From assembly GCF_000444875.1 (NCBI RefSeq), contig NC_021985.1:5228170-5292169 (forward strand): a stretch of 64,000 nucleotides of DNA. Reading direction: 5' to 3'. This document shows positions 48,592 to 56,714 of the stretch, one piece after another. A program made the position numbers and the translations under genes. This stretch comes from Streptomyces collinus Tu 365 (GTDB taxonomy: Bacteria; Actinomycetota; Actinomycetes; Streptomycetales; Streptomycetaceae). Position 1 is the first letter of the stretch. Each line of letters opens with the position of its first letter. The notes beneath the pieces are model-generated. The model saw only the letters and a list, made by a program, of their open reading frames with translations. It did not search any database and was not told where the DNA came from.

Positions 48592-48734
48592 CGTCCACCC
48601 ACCCCTGTGGCCGTCCTGTCGGCGCGCCTTCGCGCCCCAGCACTCCGGAAGCTACCGCAGCCCACTGACAACGGCCCCCCGAGTACGGAAATGCCCAGCT
48701 CGGACCGGTTGCTTCCGGGGCTGACCGGCGTGGG

Positions 48735-50012
48735 TCAGTGCGCCGCCACCGGCTCCCGGCGGGTCGCGAACCGGGCCGCCCGGGACCCCAGCACGGTGAT
48801 CGTCACCACGCCCAGGACGGCGCACAGGCCCACCGTGACCGTGCCGCCCCAGCCGCCCGCGTGGAAGGCCATGGCGCCCACCGTGCTGCCGACGCTGGAG
48901 CCGATGTAGTACGCCGACTGGTAGAGGGCCGAGGCCTGGGCGCGGCCGTGGGAGGCCGTCCGGCTCACCGCCGAGGAGGCGACCGCGTGCCCGGCGAAGA
49001 AGCCCGCCGTGACGAGGACCAGGCCCAGCAGCACCAGGGGCAGCGAGGGCGCCAGCGACACCAGCAGGCCCGCCGCCGTCGTACCGCCCGCCAGGTAGAG
49101 CGCGCCCCGGCGGCCGAGGCGGCCCACCAGCCGGCCCGCCGTCGACGCCGACACCGTGCCCACCAGGTAGACCAGGAAGATCGAGCCGACGATGCCCTGC
49201 GGCAGCGAGAAGGGCGCCTCCGTCAGGCGGTAGCCGATCACCGTGTAGACGCCGCCGAACACCGTCATGAACAACGCGCCGATCGCGTACAGGCGCCGCA
49301 GCAGCGGGTCGGAGAGATGGTCGCGGACCGTGCCGAGCAGCACCCGGGGCCGCAGCGAGCCGGGCGTGAAGTGGCGCGGGGCCGGCAGCAGCAGCCGGAA
49401 CGCCACCGCGCAGACCACCGCGACCCCGCCGATCACACCGACGGCCGCGCGCCAGCCGCACTCCTGCGCCACCCAGCCGGTGATCACCCGGCCGCTCATC
49501 CCGCCGACGCTGTTGCCCGCGACGAACAGGCCGATCGCCGTGACCAGGGCCTTGGGCCTGACCTCCTCCGCCAGATAGGCCGTAGCGGAGGCGGGCAGGC
49601 CGGCCAGCGCCGCGCCCTGCACCGCCCGCAGCACCACGAGGGCGCCGAGGGAGGGGGCGAAGGGCACCAGCAGACCGACGCCCACCGCGACCGCCAGCGA
49701 GGCCGTCATCACCGTACGGCGGCCGAAGCGCTCCGACAGCGCGCTCATCGGCAGCACGAACAGCGCCAGCCCGCCGGTCGCGGCCGCGACCGTCCAGCTC
49801 GCCTCGCTCGCGGGGACCCCGAACTCACCGGAGATCAGCGGCAGCAGGGCCTGGGTGGAGTAGAGGAGGGCGAAGGTCGCGACCCCGGCGAGGAAGAGGG
49901 CGAAGCTCATCCGGCGGTAGCCGGGGCCACCCGGGGCCAGGCGGGAATCGGCGGAACGGACGGACACGGCGGCGCCCACGACGGTGGACGCCCCGGTACT
50001 GGCGGGAGACAT
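48735..50012 (-). CDS. MFS exporter, 12 helices
   Basis: A 425-aa major facilitator of the AraJ/YnfM-like drug:H+ type. The first helix follows MSFALFLAGVATFALLYSTQALLP; the cytoplasmic loop 2-3 motif is SERFGRRTVMTASLAVAVGVGLL; the second half starts after HFTPGSLRPRVLLGTVRDHL. The substrate is unknown. It is divergent from a LysR regulator over 63 bp, a layout typical of LysR-controlled exporters. The C-terminus ends 72 bp from the sigma-gene region. Confidence 0.88.
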   Translation of the reverse strand: MSPASTGASTVVGAAVSVRSADSRLAPGGPGYRRMSFALFLAGVATFALLYSTQALLPLISGEFGVPASEASWTVAAATGGLALFVLPMSALSERFGRRTVMTASLAVAVGVGLLVPFAPSLGALVVLRAVQGAALAGLPASATAYLAEEVRPKALVTAIGLFVAGNSVGGMSGRVITGWVAQECGWRAAVGVIGGVAVVCAVAFRLLLPAPRHFTPGSLRPRVLLGTVRDHLSDPLLRRLYAIGALFMTVFGGVYTVIGYRLTEAPFSLPQGIVGSIFLVYLVGTVSASTAGRLVGRLGRRGALYLAGGTTAAGLLVSLAPSLPLVLLGLVLVTAGFFAGHAVASSAVSRTASHGRAQASALYQSAYYIGSSVGSTVGAMAFHAGGWGGTVTVGLCAVLGVVTITVLGSRAARFATRREPVAAH

Positions 50013-50044
50013 GCCTCGAAACTACGGACGGCCTCACTCATCCG

Positions 50045-50057
50045 TCCAATGCATGGA
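50045..50057. promoter_or_regulatory. LysR-box candidate TCCA-N5-TGGA
   Basis: The 13-bp inverted repeat TCCAATGCATGGA has the T-N11-A spacing of LysR-type sites and lies in the MFS/LysR divergent gap, 19 bp before the regulator ATG. Presumed target of the neighbouring LysR protein. Confidence 0.6.
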
Positions 50058-50075
50058 TTCGCCATAATCGTTCCC

Positions 50076-51035
50076 ATGGCGCATCAGCAGAGCTCACAGG
50101 CTCGGCTGTCACCGTCCGGTGACACAGAAGACATCACGGCGACGGCGCTGCTGCTCGCGCCCCGGCTCGCGTACTTCGCCGGTGTCGCCCGCACGGAGCA
50201 CGTGACCAGGGCCGCCCTGGAGATGAACGTCCCGCAGTCGACCCTCTCCCGCGCGATGGCCCGGCTCGAACAGGACCTCGGCGTCGACCTGTTCGCCCGG
50301 CACGGCCGCACGGTCTCCCTCACCCCGGCCGGCCGCACCTTCCTCGCCTCCGTCGAGCGCGCCCTCGCCGAGGTGGAGCGCGCCGCCGAGGAGGTACGCG
50401 CCGACGCCGACCCGGCCACCGGCAAGGTCGCCTTCGGCTTCCTGCACACCATGGGCGCCGAGACCGTCCCCGGCCTGCTGCACGCCTTCCGCGCCGACCA
50501 CCCGCGCATCCGGTTCAGCCTGGTCCAGAACTACGGCGAGGCCATGCTGGAGCGGCTGCGGGCGGGCGAGCTCGACCTGTGCCTGACCTCGCCGGTGCCC
50601 GACGCCCCCGACCTGGTGGCGCGCCGCCTGGACGAGCAGAAGCTGCGGCTCGTCGTCCCCGCCGACCACCGGCTCGCCGGGCGCCGCCGGATCCGCCTGG
50701 CCGAGGCGTCCGACGAGACGTTCGTGACCCTGGAGCCGGGCTACGGCCTGCGGCGGATCACCGACGACCTCTGCCGCGAGGCCGGCTTCAAACCCCGCAT
50801 CGCCTTCGAGGGCGAGGAGGCGGAGACCCTGCGGGGCCTGGTGGCGGCGGGTCTCGGGGTGGCCCTGCTGCCGCCGCCCACCGTGCCCAGGCCGGGGGTC
50901 GTGGAGCTGACGGTCACCGCGCCCCGGGCGGCCCGGGAGATCGGCGTCGCCTGGCTGGCGGACCGCCCGGACACCCCGCCGGTGGCCGCCTTCAAGAAGT
51001 TCCTGCTGTCCCGGAGGGGGAGCCTGCTTCCCTGA
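50076..51035 (+). CDS. LysR-family transcriptional regulator
   Basis: A 319-aa regulator from ATG 50076. A 28-residue leader precedes the winged helix: LAPRLAYFAGVARTEHVTRAALEMNVPQSTLSRAMARLEQDLGVDLFARHGRTVSLTPAGRTF. The substrate-binding half begins KVAFGFLHTMGAETVPGLL and contains LDLCLTSPVPDAPDLVARRLDEQKLRLVV. It probably controls the divergent MFS exporter through the TCCA-N5-TGGA site. Followed by a palindromic element. Confidence 0.9.
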   Translation: MAHQQSSQARLSPSGDTEDITATALLLAPRLAYFAGVARTEHVTRAALEMNVPQSTLSRAMARLEQDLGVDLFARHGRTVSLTPAGRTFLASVERALAEVERAAEEVRADADPATGKVAFGFLHTMGAETVPGLLHAFRADHPRIRFSLVQNYGEAMLERLRAGELDLCLTSPVPDAPDLVARRLDEQKLRLVVPADHRLAGRRRIRLAEASDETFVTLEPGYGLRRITDDLCREAGFKPRIAFEGEEAETLRGLVAAGLGVALLPPPTVPRPGVVELTVTAPRAAREIGVAWLADRPDTPPVAAFKKFLLSRRGSLLP

Positions 51036-51043
51036 GGGGGACC

Positions 51044-51224
51044 CTGGGCCGTGTCCGTGAAGTCCCGCCTGCCCCACGACGCCCGGCACGCACTCTCGCC
51101 GCACCGGGCGAAGCCCCGAGTACATCCGGTACAAGGGACTCCGCCCGGCACCCCGAGAGCACGCACCGGACGCCGCGAGGCCCGCCCTCCGGGCGGACGA
51201 CGGGACTTCACGGACACGACCTAG
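51044..51224. mobile_element. MITE-like palindromic element, about 180 bp
   Basis: Perfect 18-bp terminal inverted repeats, CGTGTCCGTGAAGTCCCG (51050-51067) and CGGGACTTCACGGACACG (51201-51218). The interior is also a long imperfect palindrome centred on GTAC-ATCCG-GTAC (about 51130-51142), so the whole unit can fold into one hairpin. No coding capacity. It sits exactly between convergent genes; its right end (CTAG) overlaps the TAG stop of the next gene. It can serve as a bidirectional terminator. From memory, similar units with GTGTCCGTGAAGTC ends recur in Streptomyces genomes. Confidence 0.75.
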
Positions 51225-53593
51225 TGCGTCCGGCCCAGCATCTCCCGCAGCCGCCGTACGTCCCGCAGCCGCCGCTCGTACGTCGCGCCGACGGCGAGCA
51301 GCAGCAGTCCGGCGGAGGCGAAGGGCACCCAGCGGGGGAGGGCGTCGGCGACCTGGACCAGGTAGGGCGCCAGCTCGTGCACCGTGTCCAGCACGAGCAC
51401 CCCGCCGCCCAGCAGCAGCGGCGCCCGCAGCCGGTGCCGGGCGCCCAGCAGGGTGACCACCAGCGCCGCCGCGCCCACCAGCCACGGCCGGGTGGGGTGG
51501 GCGTCGGTCCAGGCGGCCGCCAGGCTCGGCACGAGCGTGGCGGCGAGCCCCGGACCGTACGCCGCCCAGGAGGACGCCTGCGGATCCCGGCGCCGGCGCA
51601 GGGCGCCGATCACGAGCGCCGGGACGGACACCGGCACCGTGTACGCCTCCGGTGCCGTGACGTCCCAGGCCGCGAGGCGCACCCAGGCGGCCAGGGCGAA
51701 CAGCGCGGTGGCCGCGTAGGCGGCGGGGCGGCGGTCGGCGCGCACGGCCGTCGCGGCGACGATCACCGCGGACAGGGACAGCGCCAGGGAGAGCATCGCG
51801 GGATCGGTGCCCGTCAGCCCGACGGCCAGGAGCCCGGCGGCCGCACCCGTCGCCTCCACCGCCACGGTCGTGCGCACGTCCGTGGCCCGGGCGGCGAGCA
51901 GCGCCGCCACGGCCGGCACCACGAGCACGAGCAGCGCGGCGTGCTGCGGCGCCCAGCCCGCCGCCGCGCCCACCGCACAGGCCAGCGCGGTGCCGAACAC
52001 CAGCGCGGCCGGGACCGTGACCGCGGCGAGGCGCCGCCCGGCCGACGCCGCCGCGAAGAGCGCCGTCAGGGCGGCGAGCACCCCCAGGGTCGCGGAGCGC
52101 GTCGGCAGCGCGAGGAACGCGAGCGAGACGGACGTGACGAGGGCGAGCGCCGGCGCCGGGACCGCGTGGCCGCTCTTGACCGTACGGGACCGCGTCGCCA
52201 CCGCGAGCAGGACCGCCGCCTCGACTCCCTCGACCACGAGGGCCGCCGGATAGGGCAGGTCCAGCACCACCGGTACGACCGTCAGCGCCGCCCAGCCGAG
52301 CAGCAGTGCGCCCTGCAGCGCCCGGGACCGCCATGCCGTGGCGCGGACCACGAGCACGAGGACACCGGCCACGGCGGCCAGGACCAGCGGCGCCGTCCGG
52401 AGCTGCGGCAGCCACGGCGCGCCGACCGACACGGCCTGCCGGGCACCGTCCGGTGCGCCCGACCAGACCCGCTCCGCCGCGCCGGCCGGCCCCAGCACCG
52501 TCAGCAGGAGCAGGGGAAGCGCCCACAGCACCGCCAGACCCTGCACGGCGGCGGAGGCGAGGGCGAGGCCCCGCCGCACCGGCTCCGGCAGCCGGTGCGC
52601 CCGCACCGCCCCCGACAGGGCGATGCCCACGGCGAGATGCGCGGGCACCGTCCAGGCGGCCGGCAGCACGGGGCGGACGATGCCGCCGAGCGCGGTGACG
52701 ACGAGCAGACCGGCCGCGACGCACAGGCCGACGGCATGCCCCTCGGCGCGGTCCCGCACAGCCGCCGCCAGCGCCACACCGGCCGCGAACAGCAGCAGCG
52801 TGGCCGCCTCGGCCGCGGCGCCCGGACCGACGGCCGTCCACGACAGCCAGGCCGCGCCCAGTACGCCCCACGCCCCCGTGGCGTACGCGCCGACCGTGGC
52901 GACGATCCGGACCGGCCCGGCCGGCGCACGCGACGCCACCACCGTGTCGCACGCGGCCGTCACGAGCAGCGCGGCCGTGATGCCGTACCGCCCCGCTCCG
53001 GACGCCACCGCCCAGAGCAGCAGCGGCAGTTGTGCCGTGGCCAGCGCGACCGGGAGCGGCAGCCGCAGCCCCGCCGGGCCCGGCAGCAGCCCGTACCCCG
53101 CCCACACGGCGGCCAGCACCGCCGACGCCCCGGCCGTGTACGCCGTGCCGTCCACGCCGGTGAGGGCGACCGCGTGCAGCGCATAGGCGTCGAGCGCCGT
53201 GAGCGCGCACGCGAGTCCCGCCACCGCTTCGGCCGTCGAGCGCAGTCCGCGTCCCACCAGTGGCACGGGAGCGGCCAGGGCGGCCACCGTGACCGCGCCC
53301 AGCACCGACGCGCGTCCGGTGATCCCCAGGTGGCCCCAGCTGACCAGCGTGAACGCGATCGCGGCGATCGTCAGGAGCAGGCCGCCCAGGAGCAGCAGCA
53401 GGTTCTGCACGCGCGGCGCGGTGGCCTCAGGGCGGGGCGCCGCGGTCGGCAGTGGCCGGTGCTGTGCAGTCGCGGACAGATGCGCGACCAGCCAGGCGCG
53501 GCGCGCGAGCAACTGCGAGCTGCGGGCGTGCAGGTGCCACAGCTCGGCGTCGATGAGCCGCAGCTCCTCGGCCGGTGGCGGAACAGGTGTCAT
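51221..53593 (-). CDS. Large multi-pass membrane protein
   Basis: A 790-aa protein from ATG 53593. A short cytoplasmic helix (EELRLIDAELWHLHARSSQLLARRAWLVAHLSA) is followed by about 24 or more hydrophobic segments to the end, beginning VQNLLLLLGGLLLTIAAIAFTLVSWGHLG. It resembles the large actinobacterial membrane proteins named for the SCO7613 C-terminal domain (also DUF2157-like), with no known function or catalytic motif. Extreme Ala/Val/Leu content. An upstream ATG at 53629 would add 12 residues; neither has a strong ribosome site. Its stop codon lies in the end of the MITE-like element. Confidence 0.75.
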   Translation of the reverse strand: MTPVPPPAEELRLIDAELWHLHARSSQLLARRAWLVAHLSATAQHRPLPTAAPRPEATAPRVQNLLLLLGGLLLTIAAIAFTLVSWGHLGITGRASVLGAVTVAALAAPVPLVGRGLRSTAEAVAGLACALTALDAYALHAVALTGVDGTAYTAGASAVLAAVWAGYGLLPGPAGLRLPLPVALATAQLPLLLWAVASGAGRYGITAALLVTAACDTVVASRAPAGPVRIVATVGAYATGAWGVLGAAWLSWTAVGPGAAAEAATLLLFAAGVALAAAVRDRAEGHAVGLCVAAGLLVVTALGGIVRPVLPAAWTVPAHLAVGIALSGAVRAHRLPEPVRRGLALASAAVQGLAVLWALPLLLLTVLGPAGAAERVWSGAPDGARQAVSVGAPWLPQLRTAPLVLAAVAGVLVLVVRATAWRSRALQGALLLGWAALTVVPVVLDLPYPAALVVEGVEAAVLLAVATRSRTVKSGHAVPAPALALVTSVSLAFLALPTRSATLGVLAALTALFAAASAGRRLAAVTVPAALVFGTALACAVGAAAGWAPQHAALLVLVVPAVAALLAARATDVRTTVAVEATGAAAGLLAVGLTGTDPAMLSLALSLSAVIVAATAVRADRRPAAYAATALFALAAWVRLAAWDVTAPEAYTVPVSVPALVIGALRRRRDPQASSWAAYGPGLAATLVPSLAAAWTDAHPTRPWLVGAAALVVTLLGARHRLRAPLLLGGGVLVLDTVHELAPYLVQVADALPRWVPFASAGLLLLAVGATYERRLRDVRRLREMLGRTH

Positions 53594-53720
53594 GGCACGG
53601 AGTGTGGGCCGCGCCACGGCGTACGGCATGAGCGCGCGTACTCACCGGGTACTCAGGTCCCGGGAAGGCGTCGGCCGACGGCTCACCGGACCCGCGATCC
53701 GGTGAGCCGAACGAATCGTC

Positions 53721-54482
53721 CTAGCGCCGCAGCGACCTGCCGAACCCGGCGGCCAGCGGCATCCGCAGCCCTATGGGCGGCGGGGCCGCCAGCGCGTCCT
53801 CCACCGGCCGGGACACCTGCGACCCGAACAGCGCGCCCATCGCGAAGTCCACGGCCAGGCTGAGCACCTCGTCCCGGTGCTGGTGCAACGCGTGGCCGTC
53901 GGAGTGCACTTCGAACCGGCACACGTCCCGGTTCGCCTTCTTCGCCCGCTCCGCCAGCCGGAACGACAGCTCCGGATCGGTCCGCTCGTCGTTCGTGCCG
54001 TGCACGATCAGCACGCGCCGCCCCACCAGCTGCTTGACCGGCTCGGCGGGCGCGGCCACGTCCGCGTCGGGCAGCCAGGGGGCCAGCGCCACCACGGAGT
54101 TCACGGCCTCGTGGCGGCCGGCCCGCAGCGCGGCCCGGCCGCCCATGTCGAGTCCCGCCAGGCACACCGGCACGTCCCCGTAGCGCCGGACCACCTCGTC
54201 GGCGGCCCACTCGGCGTCGGCGGCCAGGTGCGCCTGGCTGCCGTTCCAGCCCCGGTAGCGGTAGTGGACGGTGTGGACGGCCAGGCCCTCCGCCCGGCCC
54301 GCGCGGGCGAACCTGCGGCCCAGCGAGCGGACCAGCGCCGGTGACCGGACCAGGGACGGCCGACGGCCGGACACCTCCTCGCCGCCGGGGAGCAGCAGCA
54401 CCGCCCCGCTCACCGACCTCGGCTCCGGACCGACTGCCCTGCCCAGCCCGGCCGTTCGGACCGGCGACGCTTGCTGTCCCAT
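53721..54482 (-). CDS. Alpha/beta hydrolase with Asp at the nucleophile position
   Basis: A 253-aa alpha/beta-hydrolase fold protein: GAVLLLPGGEEVSGRRP (oxyanion region), the nucleophile elbow VCLAGLDMGGRAALRAG, the acid region RRVLIVHGTNDERTDPELSF and the His region FEVHSDGHALHQHRDEV. The elbow reads G-L-D-M-G where esterases have G-x-S-x-G, so the nucleophile would be Asp, as in dehalogenases and epoxide hydrolases, or the protein may be inactive. Substrate unknown. Divergent from adenosine deaminase over 121 bp. Confidence 0.82.
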   Translation of the reverse strand: MGQQASPVRTAGLGRAVGPEPRSVSGAVLLLPGGEEVSGRRPSLVRSPALVRSLGRRFARAGRAEGLAVHTVHYRYRGWNGSQAHLAADAEWAADEVVRRYGDVPVCLAGLDMGGRAALRAGRHEAVNSVVALAPWLPDADVAAPAEPVKQLVGRRVLIVHGTNDERTDPELSFRLAERAKKANRDVCRFEVHSDGHALHQHRDEVLSLAVDFAMGALFGSQVSRPVEDALAAPPPIGLRMPLAAGFGRSLRR

Positions 54483-54575
54483 GACAGAACAGTGTCAGAA
54501 GCCGCGGTGTACGAAACCCGTCCGTGCGGTCACCGTTACATATCGACGGAAAAGTAAAGGCGTCCCGGGCGCCCT

Positions 54576-54587
54576 CTACGCGCGTAG
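54576..54587. promoter_or_regulatory. Nucleoside-operator candidate D (CTACGCGCGTAG)
   Basis: A perfect 12-bp palindrome identical to site C, 17-28 bp before the adenosine deaminase ATG and 14.8 kb from the transporter operon. TTAGAGT just after it could be the -10 box. Confidence 0.7.
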
Positions 54588-54603
54588 GCGTTAGAGTGCG
54601 GAA

Positions 54604-55779
54604 ATGACGAGCCAGACTCCACCGACTGGGACCGTCCCGACGCACGTGCCGACACCGGACCAGATCCGCCGGGCGCCCAAGGTTCTGCTGCACGATCACC
54701 TCGACGGCGGGCTCCGGCCCGGGACCGTCGTCGAACTGGCCCGGGCGACCGGGTACTCCCAGCTCCCGGAGACCGATTCCGACAAACTCGGGATCTGGTT
54801 CCGCGAGGCCGCCGACTCCGGCTCGCTGGAGCGCTATCTGGAGACCTTCTCCCACACCGTCGGCGTGATGCAGACCCGCGAGGCGCTGGTCCGGGTGGCC
54901 CGGGAGTGCGCCCAGGACCTCGCCGAGGACGGGGTCGTCTACGCGGAGGTGCGGTACGCGCCCGAGCAGCACCTGGCGGGCGGGCTGAGCCTCGAAGAGG
55001 TCGTCGAGGCGGTCGACGAGGGGTTCCGGGAGGGCGAGCGGCTCGCCCGGGAGAACGGCCGGCGCATCCGGATCGGCGCCCTGCTCACCGCGATGCGGCA
55101 CGCGGCCCGCGCCCTGGAGATCGCCGAACTCGCCAACGGCTACCGGGACCGCGGCGTGGTCGGCTTCGACATCGCCGGCGCCGAGGCCGGCTACCCGCCC
55201 ACCCGGCACCTGGACGCCTTCGAGTACCTGAAGCGGGAGAACAACCACTTCACCATCCATGCCGGCGAGGCGTTCGGGCTGCCGTCCATCTGGCAGGCGC
55301 TGCAGTGGTGCGGTGCCGACCGGCTCGGGCACGGGGTGCGGATCATCGACGACATCGAGGTCCGCGACGACGGTTCGGTGCGGCTCGGGCGGCTGGCGTC
55401 CTACGTCCGGGACAAGCGCGTCCCGCTGGAGCTGTGCCCCAGCTCCAACCTCCAGACCGGCGCCGCAGCCTCCTACGCCGAGCACCCGATCGGGCTGCTG
55501 CGGCGCCTGCACTTCCGGGCGACCGTCAACACCGACAACAGGCTGATGTCGAACACCAGCATGAGCCGGGAATTCGAGCATCTCGTCGACGCCTTCGCCT
55601 ATACGCTCGACGACCTTCAATGGTTCTCCGTCAATGCGATGAAATCAGCGTTCATTCCTTTCGATGAACGCCTCGCGATGATCAATGACGTGATCAAGCC
55701 CGGATACGCGGAACTCAAGTCCGAATGGCTGTTCCAGCAGACCGCCTCCACCAGCGGTTCTTCCGGTCCGGTCGGTTAG
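54604..55779 (+). CDS. add: Adenosine deaminase
   Basis: A 391-aa zinc hydrolase converting adenosine and deoxyadenosine to inosine forms. Metal ligands: HDHLDGG (HxH near residue 30), NHFTIHAGEAFGLPSIWQAL (His and catalytic Glu), DRLGHGVRIIDD, and NTDNRLMSNTSMSREF, where many ADAs have two Asp residues and this one has Asp-Asn. LELCPSSNLQTGA is the usual SSN motif. Its promoter shares the 12-bp palindrome of the nucleoside transporter operon, so it likely belongs to the same regulon. A 14-bp hairpin terminator follows. Confidence 0.95.
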   Translation: MTSQTPPTGTVPTHVPTPDQIRRAPKVLLHDHLDGGLRPGTVVELARATGYSQLPETDSDKLGIWFREAADSGSLERYLETFSHTVGVMQTREALVRVARECAQDLAEDGVVYAEVRYAPEQHLAGGLSLEEVVEAVDEGFREGERLARENGRRIRIGALLTAMRHAARALEIAELANGYRDRGVVGFDIAGAEAGYPPTRHLDAFEYLKRENNHFTIHAGEAFGLPSIWQALQWCGADRLGHGVRIIDDIEVRDDGSVRLGRLASYVRDKRVPLELCPSSNLQTGAAASYAEHPIGLLRRLHFRATVNTDNRLMSNTSMSREFEHLVDAFAYTLDDLQWFSVNAMKSAFIPFDERLAMINDVIKPGYAELKSEWLFQQTASTSGSSGPVG

Positions 55780-55799
55780 CCCGGGTCCAGTGGGCGGCA

Positions 55800-55838
55800 C
55801 GGAATGCGGACGGTCTTTCATCAGCCGTCCGCATTCCG
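55800..55838 (+). terminator. Terminator of add
   Basis: Perfect 14-bp stem, CGGAATGCGGACGG (55800-55813) with CCGTCCGCATTCCG (55825-55838), loop 11 nt. Confidence 0.85.
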
Positions 55839-55930
55839 GTGTTTGCGGCGGGCGGCTCGGCATGTTTACGGTCGTGGACCGCTCAGATCGTTTGTGATCA
55901 CCCGTCTCCGCATTCAAGGACGCATTCACC

Positions 55931-56293
55931 ATGAAGCAGTCTGCCGCCAAGACCCTCGGTGTCGCCGCCCTCGGTGCCGCTTTCGCCGCCGTAGGCGCGG
56001 GCGCGGCCTCCGCGGCCCCGGCCGTTCCGGACGCGACGCAGGCCACCCACGCCCTGGACTCCGTGACCGGGGCGCTGCCGGCCGGGAACGTCGGCAAGGC
56101 GCTGCCGGGTGCCGGCCAGGCGCTCACCCAGGGGCAGGGTGCCGTCGGCACCGGGGTCGCCGCCGCGCAGCCGGCCGTCCAGAAGGTCCTCACCGGGGGA
56201 CCGACCGCGCCGGTCGCCGGACTGCTCGGCGGGCTGCCGCTGAAGGGCCTGCCCACGCACGGCGCCCCGGTGAACGGCCTGCCGCTCGGCTGA
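55931..56293 (+). CDS. Small secreted protein, Ala/Gly-rich
   Basis: A 120-aa protein with a signal peptide cleaved after GAASAAPAV-like residues (MKQSAAKTLGVAALGAAFAAVGAGAASA). The mature part has short repeats such as LPGAGQALTQGQGAVGTGVAAAQPAVQ and ends GLLGGLPLKG...NGLPLG. No cysteine or catalytic motif. CAAGGA lies 12 bp before the ATG. A related small secreted protein lies at 62182 (shared GLLGG...PLG end). Surface or matrix role possible; function unknown. Confidence 0.75.
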   Translation: MKQSAAKTLGVAALGAAFAAVGAGAASAAPAVPDATQATHALDSVTGALPAGNVGKALPGAGQALTQGQGAVGTGVAAAQPAVQKVLTGGPTAPVAGLLGGLPLKGLPTHGAPVNGLPLG

Positions 56294-56319
56294 CCGCTCC
56301 CCGTACGCACGACGCCGCC

Positions 56320-56411
56320 GGTGCGCCCCGGACCTGTCCGTGGTGCACCGGCGGCGTTCGCCTGCGGTGCGCCCCGGACCTGTCCGTGGTGCACCGGCGG
56401 CGTTCGCCTGC
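56320..56411. repeat. Exact 46-bp tandem duplication of a terminator arm
   Basis: The 46-bp units 56320-56365 and 56366-56411 are identical. With the bases just before it, the first unit forms a 12-bp stem (CGCCGCCGGTGC with GCACCGGCGGCG). The second forms a shorter stem. It ends 8 bp before the pspC-like stop at 56419, so it may terminate both convergent genes. Confidence 0.85.
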
Positions 56412-56418
56412 GCGTGAC

Positions 56419-56622
56419 TCACCAGGCGGTGGTCCCGGCCCGGTCCTCGGAGGGCAGCAGGATCCAGAGCGCTATGTAGAGCAGGAACTGCGGTCCCGGC
56501 AGCAGGCAGGACAGCACGAAGACGATCCGCATCGTCGTGGCGGAGGTGCCGAAGCGCCGTGCCAGCGCGGCGCACACTCCGCCGATCATGCGGCCGTGGG
56601 TGGGGCGGGCGAGGCTGGACAT
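56419..56622 (-). CDS. PspC-domain small membrane protein
   Basis: A 67-aa protein that is little more than one PspC domain: MIGGVCAALARRFGTSATTMRIVFVLSCLLPGPQFLLYIALWILLP, with one long hydrophobic stretch. AAGGAG lies 8 nt before the ATG 56622. PspC-type proteins sense or stabilise the membrane under envelope stress; no PspA gene is in the window. Two genes from the AfsQ lipoprotein gene on the same strand. Confidence 0.85.
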   Translation of the reverse strand: MSSLARPTHGRMIGGVCAALARRFGTSATTMRIVFVLSCLLPGPQFLLYIALWILLPSEDRAGTTAW

Positions 56623-56714
56623 CCGCGGCTCCTTCGTGAGCGTGGACGAGGCATCCCGGTCGGTTGCCTCAACTGCCCTCCACGGTACGGAACCGATGGG
56701 GACGAAGCGTCGCT

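Noticed and set aside
50579..53863. 1094-codon plus-strand frame
   Set aside because: Runs across the LysR 3' end, the palindromic element and the antisense of the large membrane protein; Arg/Gly/Gln-rich with no domain.
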